From assembly GCA_903642255.1 (NCBI GenBank), contig CAHJWP010000001.1:1-64000 (forward strand): 64,000 bases of DNA. Reading direction: 5' to 3'. The translations under genes were made by a program, and so were the position numbers. The notes under the pieces were generated by a model. The model worked only from the letters and a program-made list of their open reading frames with translations. It had not been told where the DNA came from and did no database searches. Below, one piece after another: positions 45,408 through 54,780 of the stretch (its first letter is position 1; every line of letters starts with the position of its first letter). Source of the DNA: Sphingomonadaceae bacterium (lineage in GTDB: Bacteria; Pseudomonadota; Alphaproteobacteria; Sphingomonadales; Sphingomonadaceae).

Positions 45408-46824
45408 GCTGAGTCTCTAAATTCGCCAGTTTAGCGATTGGCGCACTGGCCGTCCCCGCGCGCTCGAGTGCCGCGGCGACACCCAAGGTCAGGCCTTCGC
45501 ACCAACGCGGAGCCATGATCTGTATGCCCGCCGGCATCTCGCCCGCGGAATGGACAGGCACAACGACGACGGGCAATCCAACGAAACTGAACGGCTGCGT
45601 ATAAAGCCCTAGGCTGGCGCGAACGGATAATGTCTCCCCGCTACAAACGACTGTGGCTTCGCCCAGCAACGGTGCCGTGAACGGCGTGGCCGGCGCGAGT
45701 AGGACATCTACCGTTTCGAACAGAGCATCGACCTCGCGAGCGTACTCGCAACGGATATCATACGCCATGGAGAGGATCGATGCCGGTAGCATGGCACCGG
45801 CGATCAAGCGACTTCGCGTAGCCGGATCAAATTCTGCGGCACGAGTACGTAGCATCGGCAGGTGCCGCGTGCCTCCCTCGGTCGCCGTTATGCAGAAGGC
45901 AGCGGCACGGGCAATGTGGCTGTGCGGCAACTCGACCATATTACTGCTGCCGAGCATTGCAGCGGCTCGACTGACGGCGGCCGATATCCCGGGGCCGACA
46001 TATCGAGCGAACCAACCACCGAGCACCCCGATCCGCAATCCTCTTATGGGGAGATCAAGCAAGGGTGCAGTCGGCTCTAGCGGACGTTCGATTTGGTGTG
46101 GATCCGCTCCATCTCGGCCTTGAAGAACGTCGTAGGCAACCGCCAGATCGCGGACCGAGCGTGCAAACAGGCCAACATGATCGAGGCTGTCGATAAAGGG
46201 GTAGATGCCGGTTCTCGAAAGGCGTGCAAAGCTGGGTTTCATCCCAAACACGCCGCAAAGCGCGGCGGGCACGCGAACCGAACCGTTGGTATCAGTGCCA
46301 AGCGTAAGCGGCACTAATCCCGCAGCGACCGCTGCTGCTGAGCCGCCCGACGACCCGCCCGCAATCCGACCCGGATCGTGTGGATTGCGAGTGGCGCCAT
46401 AGTGCGCGTTCTCGGTCGAGAAGCCATAGGCAAACTCGTCCATGTTAAGCGTACCGATCAGAATGGCACCTGCCGCTTCAAGCTGCGCGACCGCGAAAGC
46501 GTCGCGTTGTGCGGGCGGTGCGTCACGCATTATGACCGAACCCGCGATCGTGGTTATGTCGGCGACGTCGAACAGGTTTTTCACCGCGAAGGGCACACCG
46601 GCCAGCGGACCGACATCCTGCCCTGCGGCGATGCGGGCGTCGATCCGCGCCGCAGCGGTGCGCGCGCGCTCGATGAGGATAGCAGTAAAGCAGTTGAGCT
46701 GCGGATCTAGCCGAGCAATGCGCTCGAGCGTCGCTTCGACGACGCCAACGGCAAACCGCGAACCCGTGCGGACTTCGGTAGCGATCGCGACCGCGTCGAG
46801 CGTCTCCAGTGGCGGCGTATTCAT
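45394..46824 (-). CDS. AtzE/HpxY-family amidohydrolase (amidase signature)
   Basis: A 476-residue amidase-signature enzyme with a complete Ser-cisSer-Lys triad: Lys82 (VPFAVKNLFD), cis-Ser158 (GGSSGGSAAA) and nucleophile Ser182 (GTDTNGSVRVPA). In Pseudomonas sp. ADP AtzE with AtzG hydrolyses 1-carboxybiuret. In Klebsiella HpxY belongs to the oxalurate cluster. A carboxylated ureide is therefore the likely kind of substrate. It overlaps the small atzG-like gene by 4 bp, consistent with the known AtzE-AtzG complex. Confidence 0.9.
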   Translation of the reverse strand: MNTPPLETLDAVAIATEVRTGSRFAVGVVEATLERIARLDPQLNCFTAILIERARTAAARIDARIAAGQDVGPLAGVPFAVKNLFDVADITTIAGSVIMRDAPPAQRDAFAVAQLEAAGAILIGTLNMDEFAYGFSTENAHYGATRNPHDPGRIAGGSSGGSAAAVAAGLVPLTLGTDTNGSVRVPAALCGVFGMKPSFARLSRTGIYPFIDSLDHVGLFARSVRDLAVAYDVLQGRDGADPHQIERPLEPTAPLLDLPIRGLRIGVLGGWFARYVGPGISAAVSRAAAMLGSSNMVELPHSHIARAAAFCITATEGGTRHLPMLRTRAAEFDPATRSRLIAGAMLPASILSMAYDIRCEYAREVDALFETVDVLLAPATPFTAPLLGEATVVCSGETLSVRASLGLYTQPFSFVGLPVVVVPVHSAGEMPAGIQIMAPRWCEGLTLGVAAALERAGTASAPIAKLANLETQHDNQ

Positions 46825-46991
46825 TTCCTGGCCGGTTCTCGAGAGTACGCGAGAACCGGCGCAACCTGATTTATGACAACCCGCATCGCGTCGCGTACTT
46901 CCGCTAGCGCCTCATCGTCGAGCTGCAAGCCGAGTATGGCGGCGGAGGTGGCGACGAAGGCTGCTACCTCGGCATCCGTTTGCGCGATCAC
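46821..46991 (-). CDS. AtzG/HpxX-like small subunit (DUF4089)
   Basis: A 56-residue helical protein from a GTG at 46991 (VIAQTDAEVAAFVATSAAIL, then LQLDDEALAEVRDAMRVVIN). DUF4089 proteins form the small subunit of AtzE-type amidases. The start is fixed by a GTGA overlap with the upstream cysteine hydrolase, and the stop overlaps the atzE ATG. The frame is open further upstream, but that DNA codes for the hydrolase in another frame. Confidence 0.82.
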   Translation of the reverse strand: MIAQTDAEVAAFVATSAAILGLQLDDEALAEVRDAMRVVINQVAPVLAYSREPARK

Positions 46992-47782
46992 ACCATCGCC
47001 CCGATGGTAACCGTCTCCTTCGACAATGCAGCGGCCACCGCGGCGCATGATGCGACGAAGCCATAGCATTGTCGAACGTTGTACAAGGTGGCAGCGACGC
47101 AATAGCCGGGCGATGTCGTTGCACAGCAATCCTCGACAAGCACGCAATCGTACCCGCGAAAACTGGCATCCTGCAGCGTATTCAACACACATTGGTCGAG
47201 GTTCACGCCCCCAAATAACAATGTTGTCACACCCAGATTGCGCAAAATGCTGTCGAGCGGCGTATCCCAGAAGCCCGACATCGCGAACTTGGCAACGTGG
47301 ATGTCGCTGCTTGCATCGATAAGTTCGTCGACGACCGCCGCCGACCAGCTTCCCTGCTCCAAGACGTGTGCGCCGTTGCCCAAAGGGTCTCCGAGACCGG
47401 GGCCAAGCCCGGCCCGATCGTAGACATGATGTGTCGAGGGGCCGAGGTTGAGCCGATCAGGACGATTACCCCAGTTGAGCCAGATGACCGGAATATTCCG
47501 CAAGCGGACGATCGGCAGCATTTGCTGTATAGGTGCAATCGCCGCCCGCGCCGGTGCTACATCGACGCCGATCGTCGCCAGCCAGCCTTCCGGATGACAA
47601 AAATCATTCTGCATGTCGATGACGACGAAGGCGGTGGTAGCAACGTCAAGCCGGATATCCTGCGGCGTGGCAGCAACTTCGACTGGCTGGGGGCGATTCG
47701 GGATACGTACAAAATCGACGGAGGTCTCATCGACCATCCAGCAATTTGTCCGCCCGCTGCCGATGGCGCGACGCGTGCTCAC
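46988..47782 (-). CDS. Isochorismatase-like cysteine hydrolase
   Basis: A 264-residue cysteine amidohydrolase of the isochorismatase fold (relatives: N-carbamoylsarcosine amidase, ureidoacrylate amidase RutB, biuret hydrolase). The triad is visible: Asp56 (VVIDMQNDF), Lys165 (HVAKFAMSGFWDT) and Cys198 (GGVNLDQCVLNTLQD). It would remove a carbamoyl group or amide from a linear ureide. GTG start at 47782 overlaps the cupin stop (GTGA). The precise substrate cannot be chosen from sequence. Confidence 0.88.
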   Translation of the reverse strand: MSTRRAIGSGRTNCWMVDETSVDFVRIPNRPQPVEVAATPQDIRLDVATTAFVVIDMQNDFCHPEGWLATIGVDVAPARAAIAPIQQMLPIVRLRNIPVIWLNWGNRPDRLNLGPSTHHVYDRAGLGPGLGDPLGNGAHVLEQGSWSAAVVDELIDASSDIHVAKFAMSGFWDTPLDSILRNLGVTTLLFGGVNLDQCVLNTLQDASFRGYDCVLVEDCCATTSPGYCVAATLYNVRQCYGFVASCAAVAAALSKETVTIGAMV

Positions 47783-48231
47783 CCTGTCGCTCCTCCACGC
47801 AAGACGAGGAGGTCCTCGTCGTCCAGCGTAACCGGTTGCCCTGCCAGGATCAGTTCCGCAAATCCTTCATTCGGGATCATGAAGGTCAACGTATATAATT
47901 TGCCGCAACCCGTGTTTTCGATGACGTGCTCGCTACCAGGGCGCAGCATCAGTGCATCCCCCTTGGCGATCGGGTAGGAGAGGCCTCCGCACCGAGCGAT
48001 CCCATCCCCTGACAAGACGTAAAAGAATTCGTGCGCATGACGATGGGAATTGGGCGGCGTTGTGCCTCCAACCGTAAAGATCTCCACCACACACACAGAG
48101 CCAATGGCATCGGACGCTGGATCGAAGAGCAGTGCGAAATAATTCGTGTCGGCAGGAGCAATTCGACGTGCTTCCACGGTAGCAACTGATCGAAAAACGA
48201 CCGGCGGCAGCGCGGTATCGACGCGAACCAT
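47779..48231 (-). CDS. Cupin-domain protein
   Basis: A 150-residue single-domain cupin. The metal-binding motif 1 is PPNSHRHAHEFFYVLSGDGI (two His and a Glu). Motif 2 is LMLRPGSEHVIENTG (His). A mononuclear metal enzyme or small-molecule-binding role is possible. Ureidoglycolate lyase and similar ureide enzymes have related folds, so a catalytic role in the same pathway is plausible but unproven. Start and stop overlap both neighbours. Confidence 0.82.
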   Translation of the reverse strand: MVRVDTALPPVVFRSVATVEARRIAPADTNYFALLFDPASDAIGSVCVVEIFTVGGTTPPNSHRHAHEFFYVLSGDGIARCGGLSYPIAKGDALMLRPGSEHVIENTGCGKLYTLTFMIPNEGFAELILAGQPVTLDDEDLLVLRGGATG

Positions 48232-49070
48232 CAGGCTTGCGGAGCGCTGCGATAACGCAGCCGGTCAAGCGGAAAACGCATTACTTCGCCGACCAAGAGG
48301 ATGAACGAGTCCACCATATGTTGAGCAAGCCGTGCACCACGCTCAGCATCAGCAGCAGTGGCGTTGCCGCACACGCCCCAGGAGTTGAGATCTTGTGCTT
48401 GCCAACCGAAGCCGATGTGGCCCTCAGGCGCAAGGAATTGGTACTCTTTCTCCATCTCCTGTCCCAGTGACATGAAGTTTTGTGTCTGGGTCATATCGAC
48501 CAAATCAGGACGGAGGTGCAGCATAAGCGACGTTTCGACTTCGCCACCGTGAATGCCGTGCCGACATTCATCGGCCGGGAACAAGCCTTCAGGTATTCCG
48601 AAGGCAAACCACGCCGCGTTGACCACCAGCATACCACATCTAATACGAAGCTCACGTGCGACGATGTCCAGTACCTGCGGCTGGCCGCCATGCGAGTTCA
48701 GCAAGATCAGCTTTTGTATCCCAGCACGCCGCACGCTCTCACCCAGCTCGACAAGAATAGCGCCCAACGTCGTGTTCGATAGGCTCAGCGTACCTGGAAA
48801 AGCTTCATGTTCATTGCTCTTGCCGACCGCTTGGATTGGAAGCGCTAAGACCGAGAGCGACGCGGGAATTGCCGCCAGCGCTCGCTCGAGCAGGAGTTCG
48901 TTGATACACGAGTCTACCCAGACCGGCAGATGCGGCCCGTGCTGCTCGATCGCTCCGATCGGAAGTATCGCCACCGTTTCTTTCGGCAGAGTCTCGAACA
49001 TTGGCGACGAAATCTCATGCCAGTGCCGCGGCGGCTTTTTATCAAGGCGCGCGTTCATCGAGCTGCTCAA
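48231..49070 (-). CDS. Creatininase-family amidohydrolase
   Basis: A 279-residue metal-dependent cyclic amidohydrolase related to creatininase, which opens the five-membered lactam of creatinine. Metal-binding stretches are ILPIGAIEQHGPHLPVWVDS (Glu, His, Asp), LLNSHGGQPQVLD and GIHGGEVETSLML (His, Glu). ATG at 49070 overlaps the Rieske gene stop (ATGA), and its stop shares a base with the cupin ATG. In this context ring opening of an oxidised hydantoin/parabanate-like or pyrimidine ring is my inference. Confidence 0.88.
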   Translation of the reverse strand: MSSSMNARLDKKPPRHWHEISSPMFETLPKETVAILPIGAIEQHGPHLPVWVDSCINELLLERALAAIPASLSVLALPIQAVGKSNEHEAFPGTLSLSNTTLGAILVELGESVRRAGIQKLILLNSHGGQPQVLDIVARELRIRCGMLVVNAAWFAFGIPEGLFPADECRHGIHGGEVETSLMLHLRPDLVDMTQTQNFMSLGQEMEKEYQFLAPEGHIGFGWQAQDLNSWGVCGNATAADAERGARLAQHMVDSFILLVGEVMRFPLDRLRYRSAPQA

Positions 49071-50119
49071 TGACTTAGGGGCATGGCATCGTCGCCCTTC
49101 GCACGATGGTTGGTCGCCTCCGGTTCGTCGTGCGCGGCAAGAAGGTCGCGCAGCATCTCACGGATCAACAAGCCCGGCCTGTCGCTGGCCATGCTCGCCT
49201 CGATCCCGCGATAATCAAGCGGGACGTCATAGTCGGTACCTTCCAGAATGTATTTGTCCTCCTCGACGACCGCGTTGTCGAAACGGATCACGTCGGCGGT
49301 CGATGTCTCGGATTCAGTATCATTTCTGAAACAGAACTGCACGATTTGCGACCTCGCATCGTCGATAGGCGTGGCTGCAGTAACGATCGAATGTACGAGG
49401 CCTGTCGGATATTTGATCCTCGTTTTACGGAGGAAAGGGATGTACCATATCGCCTGTGAACTACGCACCGTCGTATCATCGCTGATACCTAGAACCTCTT
49501 TTTGAAGATCTCGATTTACGACAGGGACTTCGGACTCCATGACAAAGCCGTCGGCAGTCTTCGTAATCGTGAAGGCTGCAGGTTTGGGGCTACCGGCATC
49601 GCCGAAGGTGTCGCGATGAACGAAGGCGATGTGCGCCATGTCAAAGCTGTTTTCCATCAGCCTCAATCCGGCACACTGCCAAACGTCATAGAACTGATCG
49701 ATCTTTCGATAGCTGGGCGATGCGGCCTCTTCGAATTCTGGAATAGCAAACAGCGGATCGCCCAATGCGACCCATACGTACCCGTAGCGCTCCGCTGCAT
49801 TGAACGCTGGCGTTCGCATCGCCGATCGATGATCGCGCCCTTCCCCGACTTGCGGCACCCTCACGACCGCACCGCTCCTGTCATACTGCCAGCCATGATA
49901 GCCGCAGACGATCCGGCCCGCTTCGCAATAGCCGCGTGACAGCTTTGCCGTCCGATGGCAGCAACGGTCAGCGATTGCGGCGGGGGTGCCATCGGCCGTC
50001 ATCCAGAGTACGATATCGACACCTAGCAGTCGAAACGGCTTTGGCCCATCGGTCAGGTGGGCAACCGGCATGACGGGATACCAGAAGCGCCGAAGGAGAG
50101 ACTGTTTGGTGACTAGCAC
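49067..50119 (-). CDS. Rieske non-haem iron oxygenase, catalytic subunit
   Basis: A 350-residue oxygenase of the VanA/PaO-like group (ring hydroxylation or O/N-demethylation). Rieske cluster ligands are Cys53-x-His55 (DRCCHRTAKLSRG) and Cys72-x2-His75 (CGYHGWQYD). The mononuclear iron site and bridging Asp are in LMENSFDMAHIAFVHRDTFG. No ferredoxin reductase is encoded nearby, so electrons must come from a host reductase. It is the first gene of the eight-gene leftward operon, divergent from the TonB receptor. Confidence 0.92.
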   Translation of the reverse strand: MLVTKQSLLRRFWYPVMPVAHLTDGPKPFRLLGVDIVLWMTADGTPAAIADRCCHRTAKLSRGYCEAGRIVCGYHGWQYDRSGAVVRVPQVGEGRDHRSAMRTPAFNAAERYGYVWVALGDPLFAIPEFEEAASPSYRKIDQFYDVWQCAGLRLMENSFDMAHIAFVHRDTFGDAGSPKPAAFTITKTADGFVMESEVPVVNRDLQKEVLGISDDTTVRSSQAIWYIPFLRKTRIKYPTGLVHSIVTAATPIDDARSQIVQFCFRNDTESETSTADVIRFDNAVVEEDKYILEGTDYDVPLDYRGIEASMASDRPGLLIREMLRDLLAAHDEPEATNHRAKGDDAMPLSH

Positions 50120-50386
50120 ATTTACGTTCCATCAGCGCAGCGCACGTCGCAAACAGCATGATAAAGCTTCCGATTGAAGCATCAAAAAGTGGGCTGGGCG
50201 CTGCCAAAATAAGACGCCGCCCTACCATGCGGTGCAAGTGTTTATTGATCGCTTAATAGCAGCGCAGCGGTCACATTAATATGCTTTAGGAGCTCGCGGC
50301 CGGATCCTAGCCTCTTTGTGATAGTAGCGGCACCGCAAGAGTGACTGCCTCGGGGAGAGTGGCTGAACGACAGCAAGGGGCGCGTC
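50120..50386. promoter_or_regulatory. Divergent promoter region between the Rieske operon and the TonB receptor
   Basis: A 267-bp AT-richer gap that must contain both outward promoters of the two main transcripts of the island. AATAGCAGCG, CACATTAATATG and a GGGGAG ahead of the receptor gene are visible. I see no clear copy of the T-N11-A dyad found next to the LysR gene. Confidence 0.45.
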
Positions 50387-52729
50387 ATGACGAAACTGTC
50401 TAATCGAAAAGTCCGTTTCGCACTACTCACAGCGACATCGCTATCGGCAGCTCTGTCGGCTACACCGATAAGCGCCCAGCTTGTGCAGACCGAGCCGCAG
50501 GGCGCGCCTTCCCGGGCGTCCGGTTTAGAGTCCGCCCAGCTAGAGGACATTGTCGTCGTCGCCGACAAGCGGGAGGTGAACCTGCAGAAAGCGCCCCTCG
50601 CCATCACCGCGCTGAGTGCAGATACGCTCAAGGTTGCTAATATTTTGAGCTCCGTTGATCTGAACGGTTATGTTCCAGGTCTGACGGTTGCGCGAACCGA
50701 GGGTGTCAACAGAGTCGTCAGCATACGTGGTATCGGCAATGAGGCAAACCAGAATGACGGCGCCCAGCCCGGAGTCGCTTACCATATCGACGGCGTCTAT
50801 ATCGCCAGCCCAGTAGCGTTGAATGCCGATTTTCTGGACGTCGAACGGGTCGATGTGCTGCGTGGTCCCCAAGGCACGGTCTTTGGCCAAAACTCAACAG
50901 GGGGCACGATCAACGTGATCTCCCGCCAACCCAAGCTCGACGAAACATCGGGCTACGTCGACCTCAGCGGTGGCAACTACAACTATTTTCGTGGCGAAGC
51001 CGCCTTGAACGTGCCGATCAGTTCGACGATTGCCGTACGCGGGGCTATTCTGGGCATTCGCCACGACGGCTTTGCCACGGCCACGGCAGTACCCGGTTAT
51101 CCAAACGGCTATGGTCTCGACAATGAGAGCACCGTGGAAGGCCGGGTATTCGCGTTGTGGCAGCCAACCAGCAACTTCAAGCTGATTTTAGGGTTTGAGG
51201 ACGACAATCTTGATGAGAACGATCGGGCCCAGAAGAGCATCTTTGATCCTAATCCCGATCCGCGTCAGCTGACCCAGGACTACCCGGGAAGGTTTTATGT
51301 CGCCAGCCAGATTTACAGCGCGCGGGCGGAATGGGATCTGGGTGGCGTCACCCTCAAGGATACAACGAGTTTCCAGCACTTGATAAACCATCATTCCTTC
51401 GACCGTGATCGGTTGACCGCAGCGCTCTCGAATCCGCACGACCTCAATCCATTCGCTGACCGGAACTTTCATGCTTATACTGAAGAGTTGAACCTCTCTT
51501 CGAATGGAGACGGCCGGCTCCAATGGACGGTCGGCGGGTTCTATCTGAAACAGCGCAGCAAATTGTGCGTTCTCGAGTTTTCGCAGAATCCGGGTGCGAC
51601 ACTGCCGACCGAGTGCCAGGTGCTCCAGCCTGGTATCTCGATCTACGACATTGCCTTCCAAACTAATTCGACACAAAGCCGGGAGTCTTGGTCGGGTTAC
51701 GGCCAGGCAACGTATAAATTCAGCGACGCACTCCGTCTGACTGCAGGTGCCCGTTACACGCAAGACACCGTCTCAGCGCTTATCAGCAATTACTTCAATG
51801 CCTACGGTCCGCCGACTAGTGCCGCAATTCGTAGCCGGGCATTAACCGGAAAAGTCTCACTCGAAGGCGATCTGTCTCAGCAGAATCTACTCTACGCGAC
51901 AGTATCCCGTGGCTTCAAGCCGGGGGGCAGCAACCTGTCGCAAGACCCGATTGTGGTGCCGGTATTGTTCAAGCCCGAGCGGGTAACGGCCTATGAGCTG
52001 GGATCTAAGAATCGGTTCGCCGACGATGCCATCCAGCTCAACCTCGCTGCCTATTACTACGATTACAAAAACTTACAGCTTCAGCTCGATGACCCAGTGC
52101 CTTTCCAAGGCGGTGTTGGTAACGTCGACAAGTCCGAAATTTATGGCTTCGAAGCCGAGACATCGATCATCCTGCCGGCCGATTTTCGCCTGAACGGCGT
52201 CGTCGGTCTCGAGGGCAGCAAAATCCTATCAAACCAACTGCTGCTAGACGGCTATGAAGGAAACTTGGCTCAGCTTGCGCTGCAAGCCCAAGGCTTCGGT
52301 GCTTTTGCTCCACAGACGATCGCAGCTCGCGCTGCTGCCTCAAAGAGCGCTTATGGGAATGCTGTTCCGAAACTGCCTTCCGTGACAGGCAGCGCAACGC
52401 TCTACAAAACCGTTGCTTTCGATTCCGGTTCTAAGCTGCTGGCAAACTTTGGCCTTGTCTACCGCGGGTCATATGAAGCGCGCGTCTTCAACGAGCCGAT
52501 CGATCGCGTGCCCGACTATCTATTGCTCAATACAGGCATTCGTTTTGTCCCGAACCACGGCGCCTGGGAGGTAGGCATAGTCGCCACTAACCTGACCAAT
52601 AAAGCCGGCATCAATTCGCGCTTCATCGACGCATTCTCCATAGCGTCGGACGCGAACGGGCGTGGTGTGGTGACCCAGGAATATGTTCCGCCTCGCCAGG
52701 TAATCGCGACAGTACATTACAGCTTCTAA
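50387..52729 (+). CDS. TonB-dependent outer-membrane receptor
   Basis: A 780-residue receptor of the sphingomonad type, for active uptake across the outer membrane. A signal peptide (about residues 1-29) is followed by a TonB box/plug start LEDIVVVADKREVNLQKAPL. The plug motifs IRGIGNEANQNDGAQPGVAYHIDGV and VLRGPQGTVFGQNSTGGTIN and a full beta-barrel follow, ending in the classical VIATVHYSF with terminal Phe. No STN domain is present, so it does not signal through a sigma factor. It probably imports the island's substrate. Confidence 0.93.
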   Translation: MTKLSNRKVRFALLTATSLSAALSATPISAQLVQTEPQGAPSRASGLESAQLEDIVVVADKREVNLQKAPLAITALSADTLKVANILSSVDLNGYVPGLTVARTEGVNRVVSIRGIGNEANQNDGAQPGVAYHIDGVYIASPVALNADFLDVERVDVLRGPQGTVFGQNSTGGTINVISRQPKLDETSGYVDLSGGNYNYFRGEAALNVPISSTIAVRGAILGIRHDGFATATAVPGYPNGYGLDNESTVEGRVFALWQPTSNFKLILGFEDDNLDENDRAQKSIFDPNPDPRQLTQDYPGRFYVASQIYSARAEWDLGGVTLKDTTSFQHLINHHSFDRDRLTAALSNPHDLNPFADRNFHAYTEELNLSSNGDGRLQWTVGGFYLKQRSKLCVLEFSQNPGATLPTECQVLQPGISIYDIAFQTNSTQSRESWSGYGQATYKFSDALRLTAGARYTQDTVSALISNYFNAYGPPTSAAIRSRALTGKVSLEGDLSQQNLLYATVSRGFKPGGSNLSQDPIVVPVLFKPERVTAYELGSKNRFADDAIQLNLAAYYYDYKNLQLQLDDPVPFQGGVGNVDKSEIYGFEAETSIILPADFRLNGVVGLEGSKILSNQLLLDGYEGNLAQLALQAQGFGAFAPQTIAARAAASKSAYGNAVPKLPSVTGSATLYKTVAFDSGSKLLANFGLVYRGSYEARVFNEPIDRVPDYLLLNTGIRFVPNHGAWEVGIVATNLTNKAGINSRFIDAFSIASDANGRGVVTQEYVPPRQVIATVHYSF

Positions 52730-52771
52730 GGAAGCGCGGCGAGAGCGTTCCGTTCGAATGCCGGGCCGAGT

Positions 52772-53710
52772 TCAAGGATAGTCGATGATCGCACTCAGGA
52801 TCATGTTAATCACTTCCGAGTTCTTGAGCGCCGTACAGAGCTTGACGGGGCGGCGGCCCGCAAAGGGCGACGGACGGCTGCGCTGCATCTCGCCCGGCCT
52901 TCGATCGAAGACGACCATGCCGGTGGTAAGCGACCCGGCGAGTTCGACCGCGGCGCGATAATCCGTGTAGGTCGCAAGGGACGGTTGCAGGTAGGGCAGA
53001 ACCGCGCACGCGTCGTGCTGGGGCGCAATATCGAGTCCCGTGACCGCCAACTGACGCGCGCGATAGAAGCGCATGACCTTCCCGATGAAACTCGCCACCC
53101 GGTGCCCGCTGGTTTCGAGGCAGTCGATCTGGCTTTCTGTAAAGCCCGTGCGGGAGGTTATGTCATAGCCGACCATGTACATCGGAATGGCCGACGCCAA
53201 AACGATGTCGAGCGCTTCAGGATCGCTGCACGCGTTAAATTCGGCCATCGGCGTCGTGTTGCCTGGTCCGGCTGAGCCGCCCATGACCGAGAGCGAGGCG
53301 ATCCCCGACTCGATATGGGAATAGGCTGACAAGGCCCTGGCCAGATTGGTGAGCGGGCCTGTGGCAATAATTGAAACCCCGCCGGGAAGCGACGCCTGTT
53401 CGGCGATGAAGTCGATCGCGCTCGTGATTTCCGGCTGGCGCGACGATGCTGGTAATTGCGCACCATCGAGGCCCGATCGACCATGAACATTGGCATCGAT
53501 TCTCGATCGTTGCAGCGGTGTTCCAGAGCCTCGGAAAACTGGAATGTCCAAGCCAGCCATGTCAAGGAAACCTAAGGCGTTGCGCGTAGTCAGCTCGACC
53601 GGGGCGTTGCCGTAGACCGTGGTGACGCCCGATATCGTCAAGGCTCTCGCCGCCAGAAGAATGGCGACAGCATCGTCATGACCAGGGTCGCAATCGATGA
53701 TGTAGCGCAT
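52772..53710 (-). CDS. Nucleoside hydrolase (inosine-uridine preferring family)
   Basis: A 312-residue N-glycosidase that releases free ribose from nucleosides. The Ca2+-binding signature DCDPGHDDA is at the N-terminus. IIATGPLTNLARALSAYS and VMGGSAGPGNTTPMAEFNACSDPEA match the family, and APQHDACAVLPYL carries the C-terminal His-Asp. ATG at 53710 lies one base past the ribokinase stop, so the two genes are coupled. No signal peptide is seen, so it is cytoplasmic. Base preference cannot be read from the sequence. Confidence 0.92.
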   Translation of the reverse strand: MRYIIDCDPGHDDAVAILLAARALTISGVTTVYGNAPVELTTRNALGFLDMAGLDIPVFRGSGTPLQRSRIDANVHGRSGLDGAQLPASSRQPEITSAIDFIAEQASLPGGVSIIATGPLTNLARALSAYSHIESGIASLSVMGGSAGPGNTTPMAEFNACSDPEALDIVLASAIPMYMVGYDITSRTGFTESQIDCLETSGHRVASFIGKVMRFYRARQLAVTGLDIAPQHDACAVLPYLQPSLATYTDYRAAVELAGSLTTGMVVFDRRPGEMQRSRPSPFAGRRPVKLCTALKNSEVINMILSAIIDYP

Positions 53711-53711
53711 A

Positions 53712-54653
53712 TCAGGCGTCCTTACGCACCGCAGGATGGGTGTGCGCCGCCGCATCTTTCGATCGGTCAATCTCGCCGCGAAACGGCATAGCGTCACACG
53801 CGCCAATCCGGGTCACAGCAACAGCCGCGGCCGCCGATGCAAATCGCGCCGCAGCGAGGGGACTGGCGCCCTCTATAAGCGCAACGGCAAACGCACCATT
53901 GAACGAGTCCCCCGCCGCCGTTGTGTCGATCGCCTGGACCCGAATGGCGGGTATGAAAACGGGCTCTGCATTCTTGGCGAGCAGCAACGATCCGCGCGCG
54001 CCCAGTTTCATGACGACGTTATCGACACCCATGGCCTGGATTTGGAAAGCTGATGCGAGCGGGTCGATTGCGCCGTGCGGCTGATTAAGTAGGAACCGCG
54101 CCTCGGTCTCGTTCGGCGTTAGCCATCCGACCTGGGCGAGTAATTCGCGCGGTAACAACGTGGCGGGTGCGGGGTCGAGGACGAACGTCGCGCCGGCCGC
54201 GCGAGCCAGCTCTGCTGCACGTAAGACCGTCGTCGTAGGGATTTCAAGCTGACACAGGACGATGCGCTTGCCGGCGAACTGCTTCGCGTCGAGCGCTGAA
54301 GGATGCAGCGTTGCATTGGCACCAGGCACTACGATGATCATATTGTCGCCACCCACCGCCGTCAAAACCACGGCGACCCCGGACGGCGTGGAGCTCACAG
54401 CGACATCCTCGACCCCGATTCCCTCAGCTACTAGCGCAGCCAAAAGGGCCTCGCCGAGATCGTCGTTTCCAATCCGCGCAACCAAGTCGACCGACCCGCC
54501 AGCGCGGGCCGCGGCGACCGCCTGGTTGAGGCCTTTGCCCCCTAAATATCGTTCGAATTTGTCTGCATTGATTGTCTCACCTGCTCCGGGCAGCCGCGGC
54601 ACGACCAAAGTGTAATCAACATTTGCACTGCCGATGACGAGAATGCTGGCCAT
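53712..54653 (-). CDS. rbsK: Ribokinase (PfkB family)
   Basis: A 313-residue sugar kinase, ribose to ribose-5-phosphate. Signature 1 is RYLGGKGLNQAVAAARAGG. The substrate Asn/Asp pair is in VIGSANVDYTLVV, and signature 2 is DTTAAGDSFNGAFAVAL with catalytic Asp. ATG at 54653 is preferred to an in-frame start further upstream. Co-transcription with the nucleoside hydrolase shows that ribose freed from a nucleoside is the likely substrate. Confidence 0.92.
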   Translation of the reverse strand: MASILVIGSANVDYTLVVPRLPGAGETINADKFERYLGGKGLNQAVAAARAGGSVDLVARIGNDDLGEALLAALVAEGIGVEDVAVSSTPSGVAVVLTAVGGDNMIIVVPGANATLHPSALDAKQFAGKRIVLCQLEIPTTTVLRAAELARAAGATFVLDPAPATLLPRELLAQVGWLTPNETEARFLLNQPHGAIDPLASAFQIQAMGVDNVVMKLGARGSLLLAKNAEPVFIPAIRVQAIDTTAAGDSFNGAFAVALIEGASPLAAARFASAAAAVAVTRIGACDAMPFRGEIDRSKDAAAHTHPAVRKDA

Positions 54654-54780
54654 GCGCCCTGCTTCACTTCCCCAATGCAGCAATTACCCATCCTCGGCAG
54701 GCGCTCGATTTATGGGCGAGGCTGCCGATTAGCTTACGGCCGACGGTTTCGCACGGCATAACATTCGCCACAAATACGGC

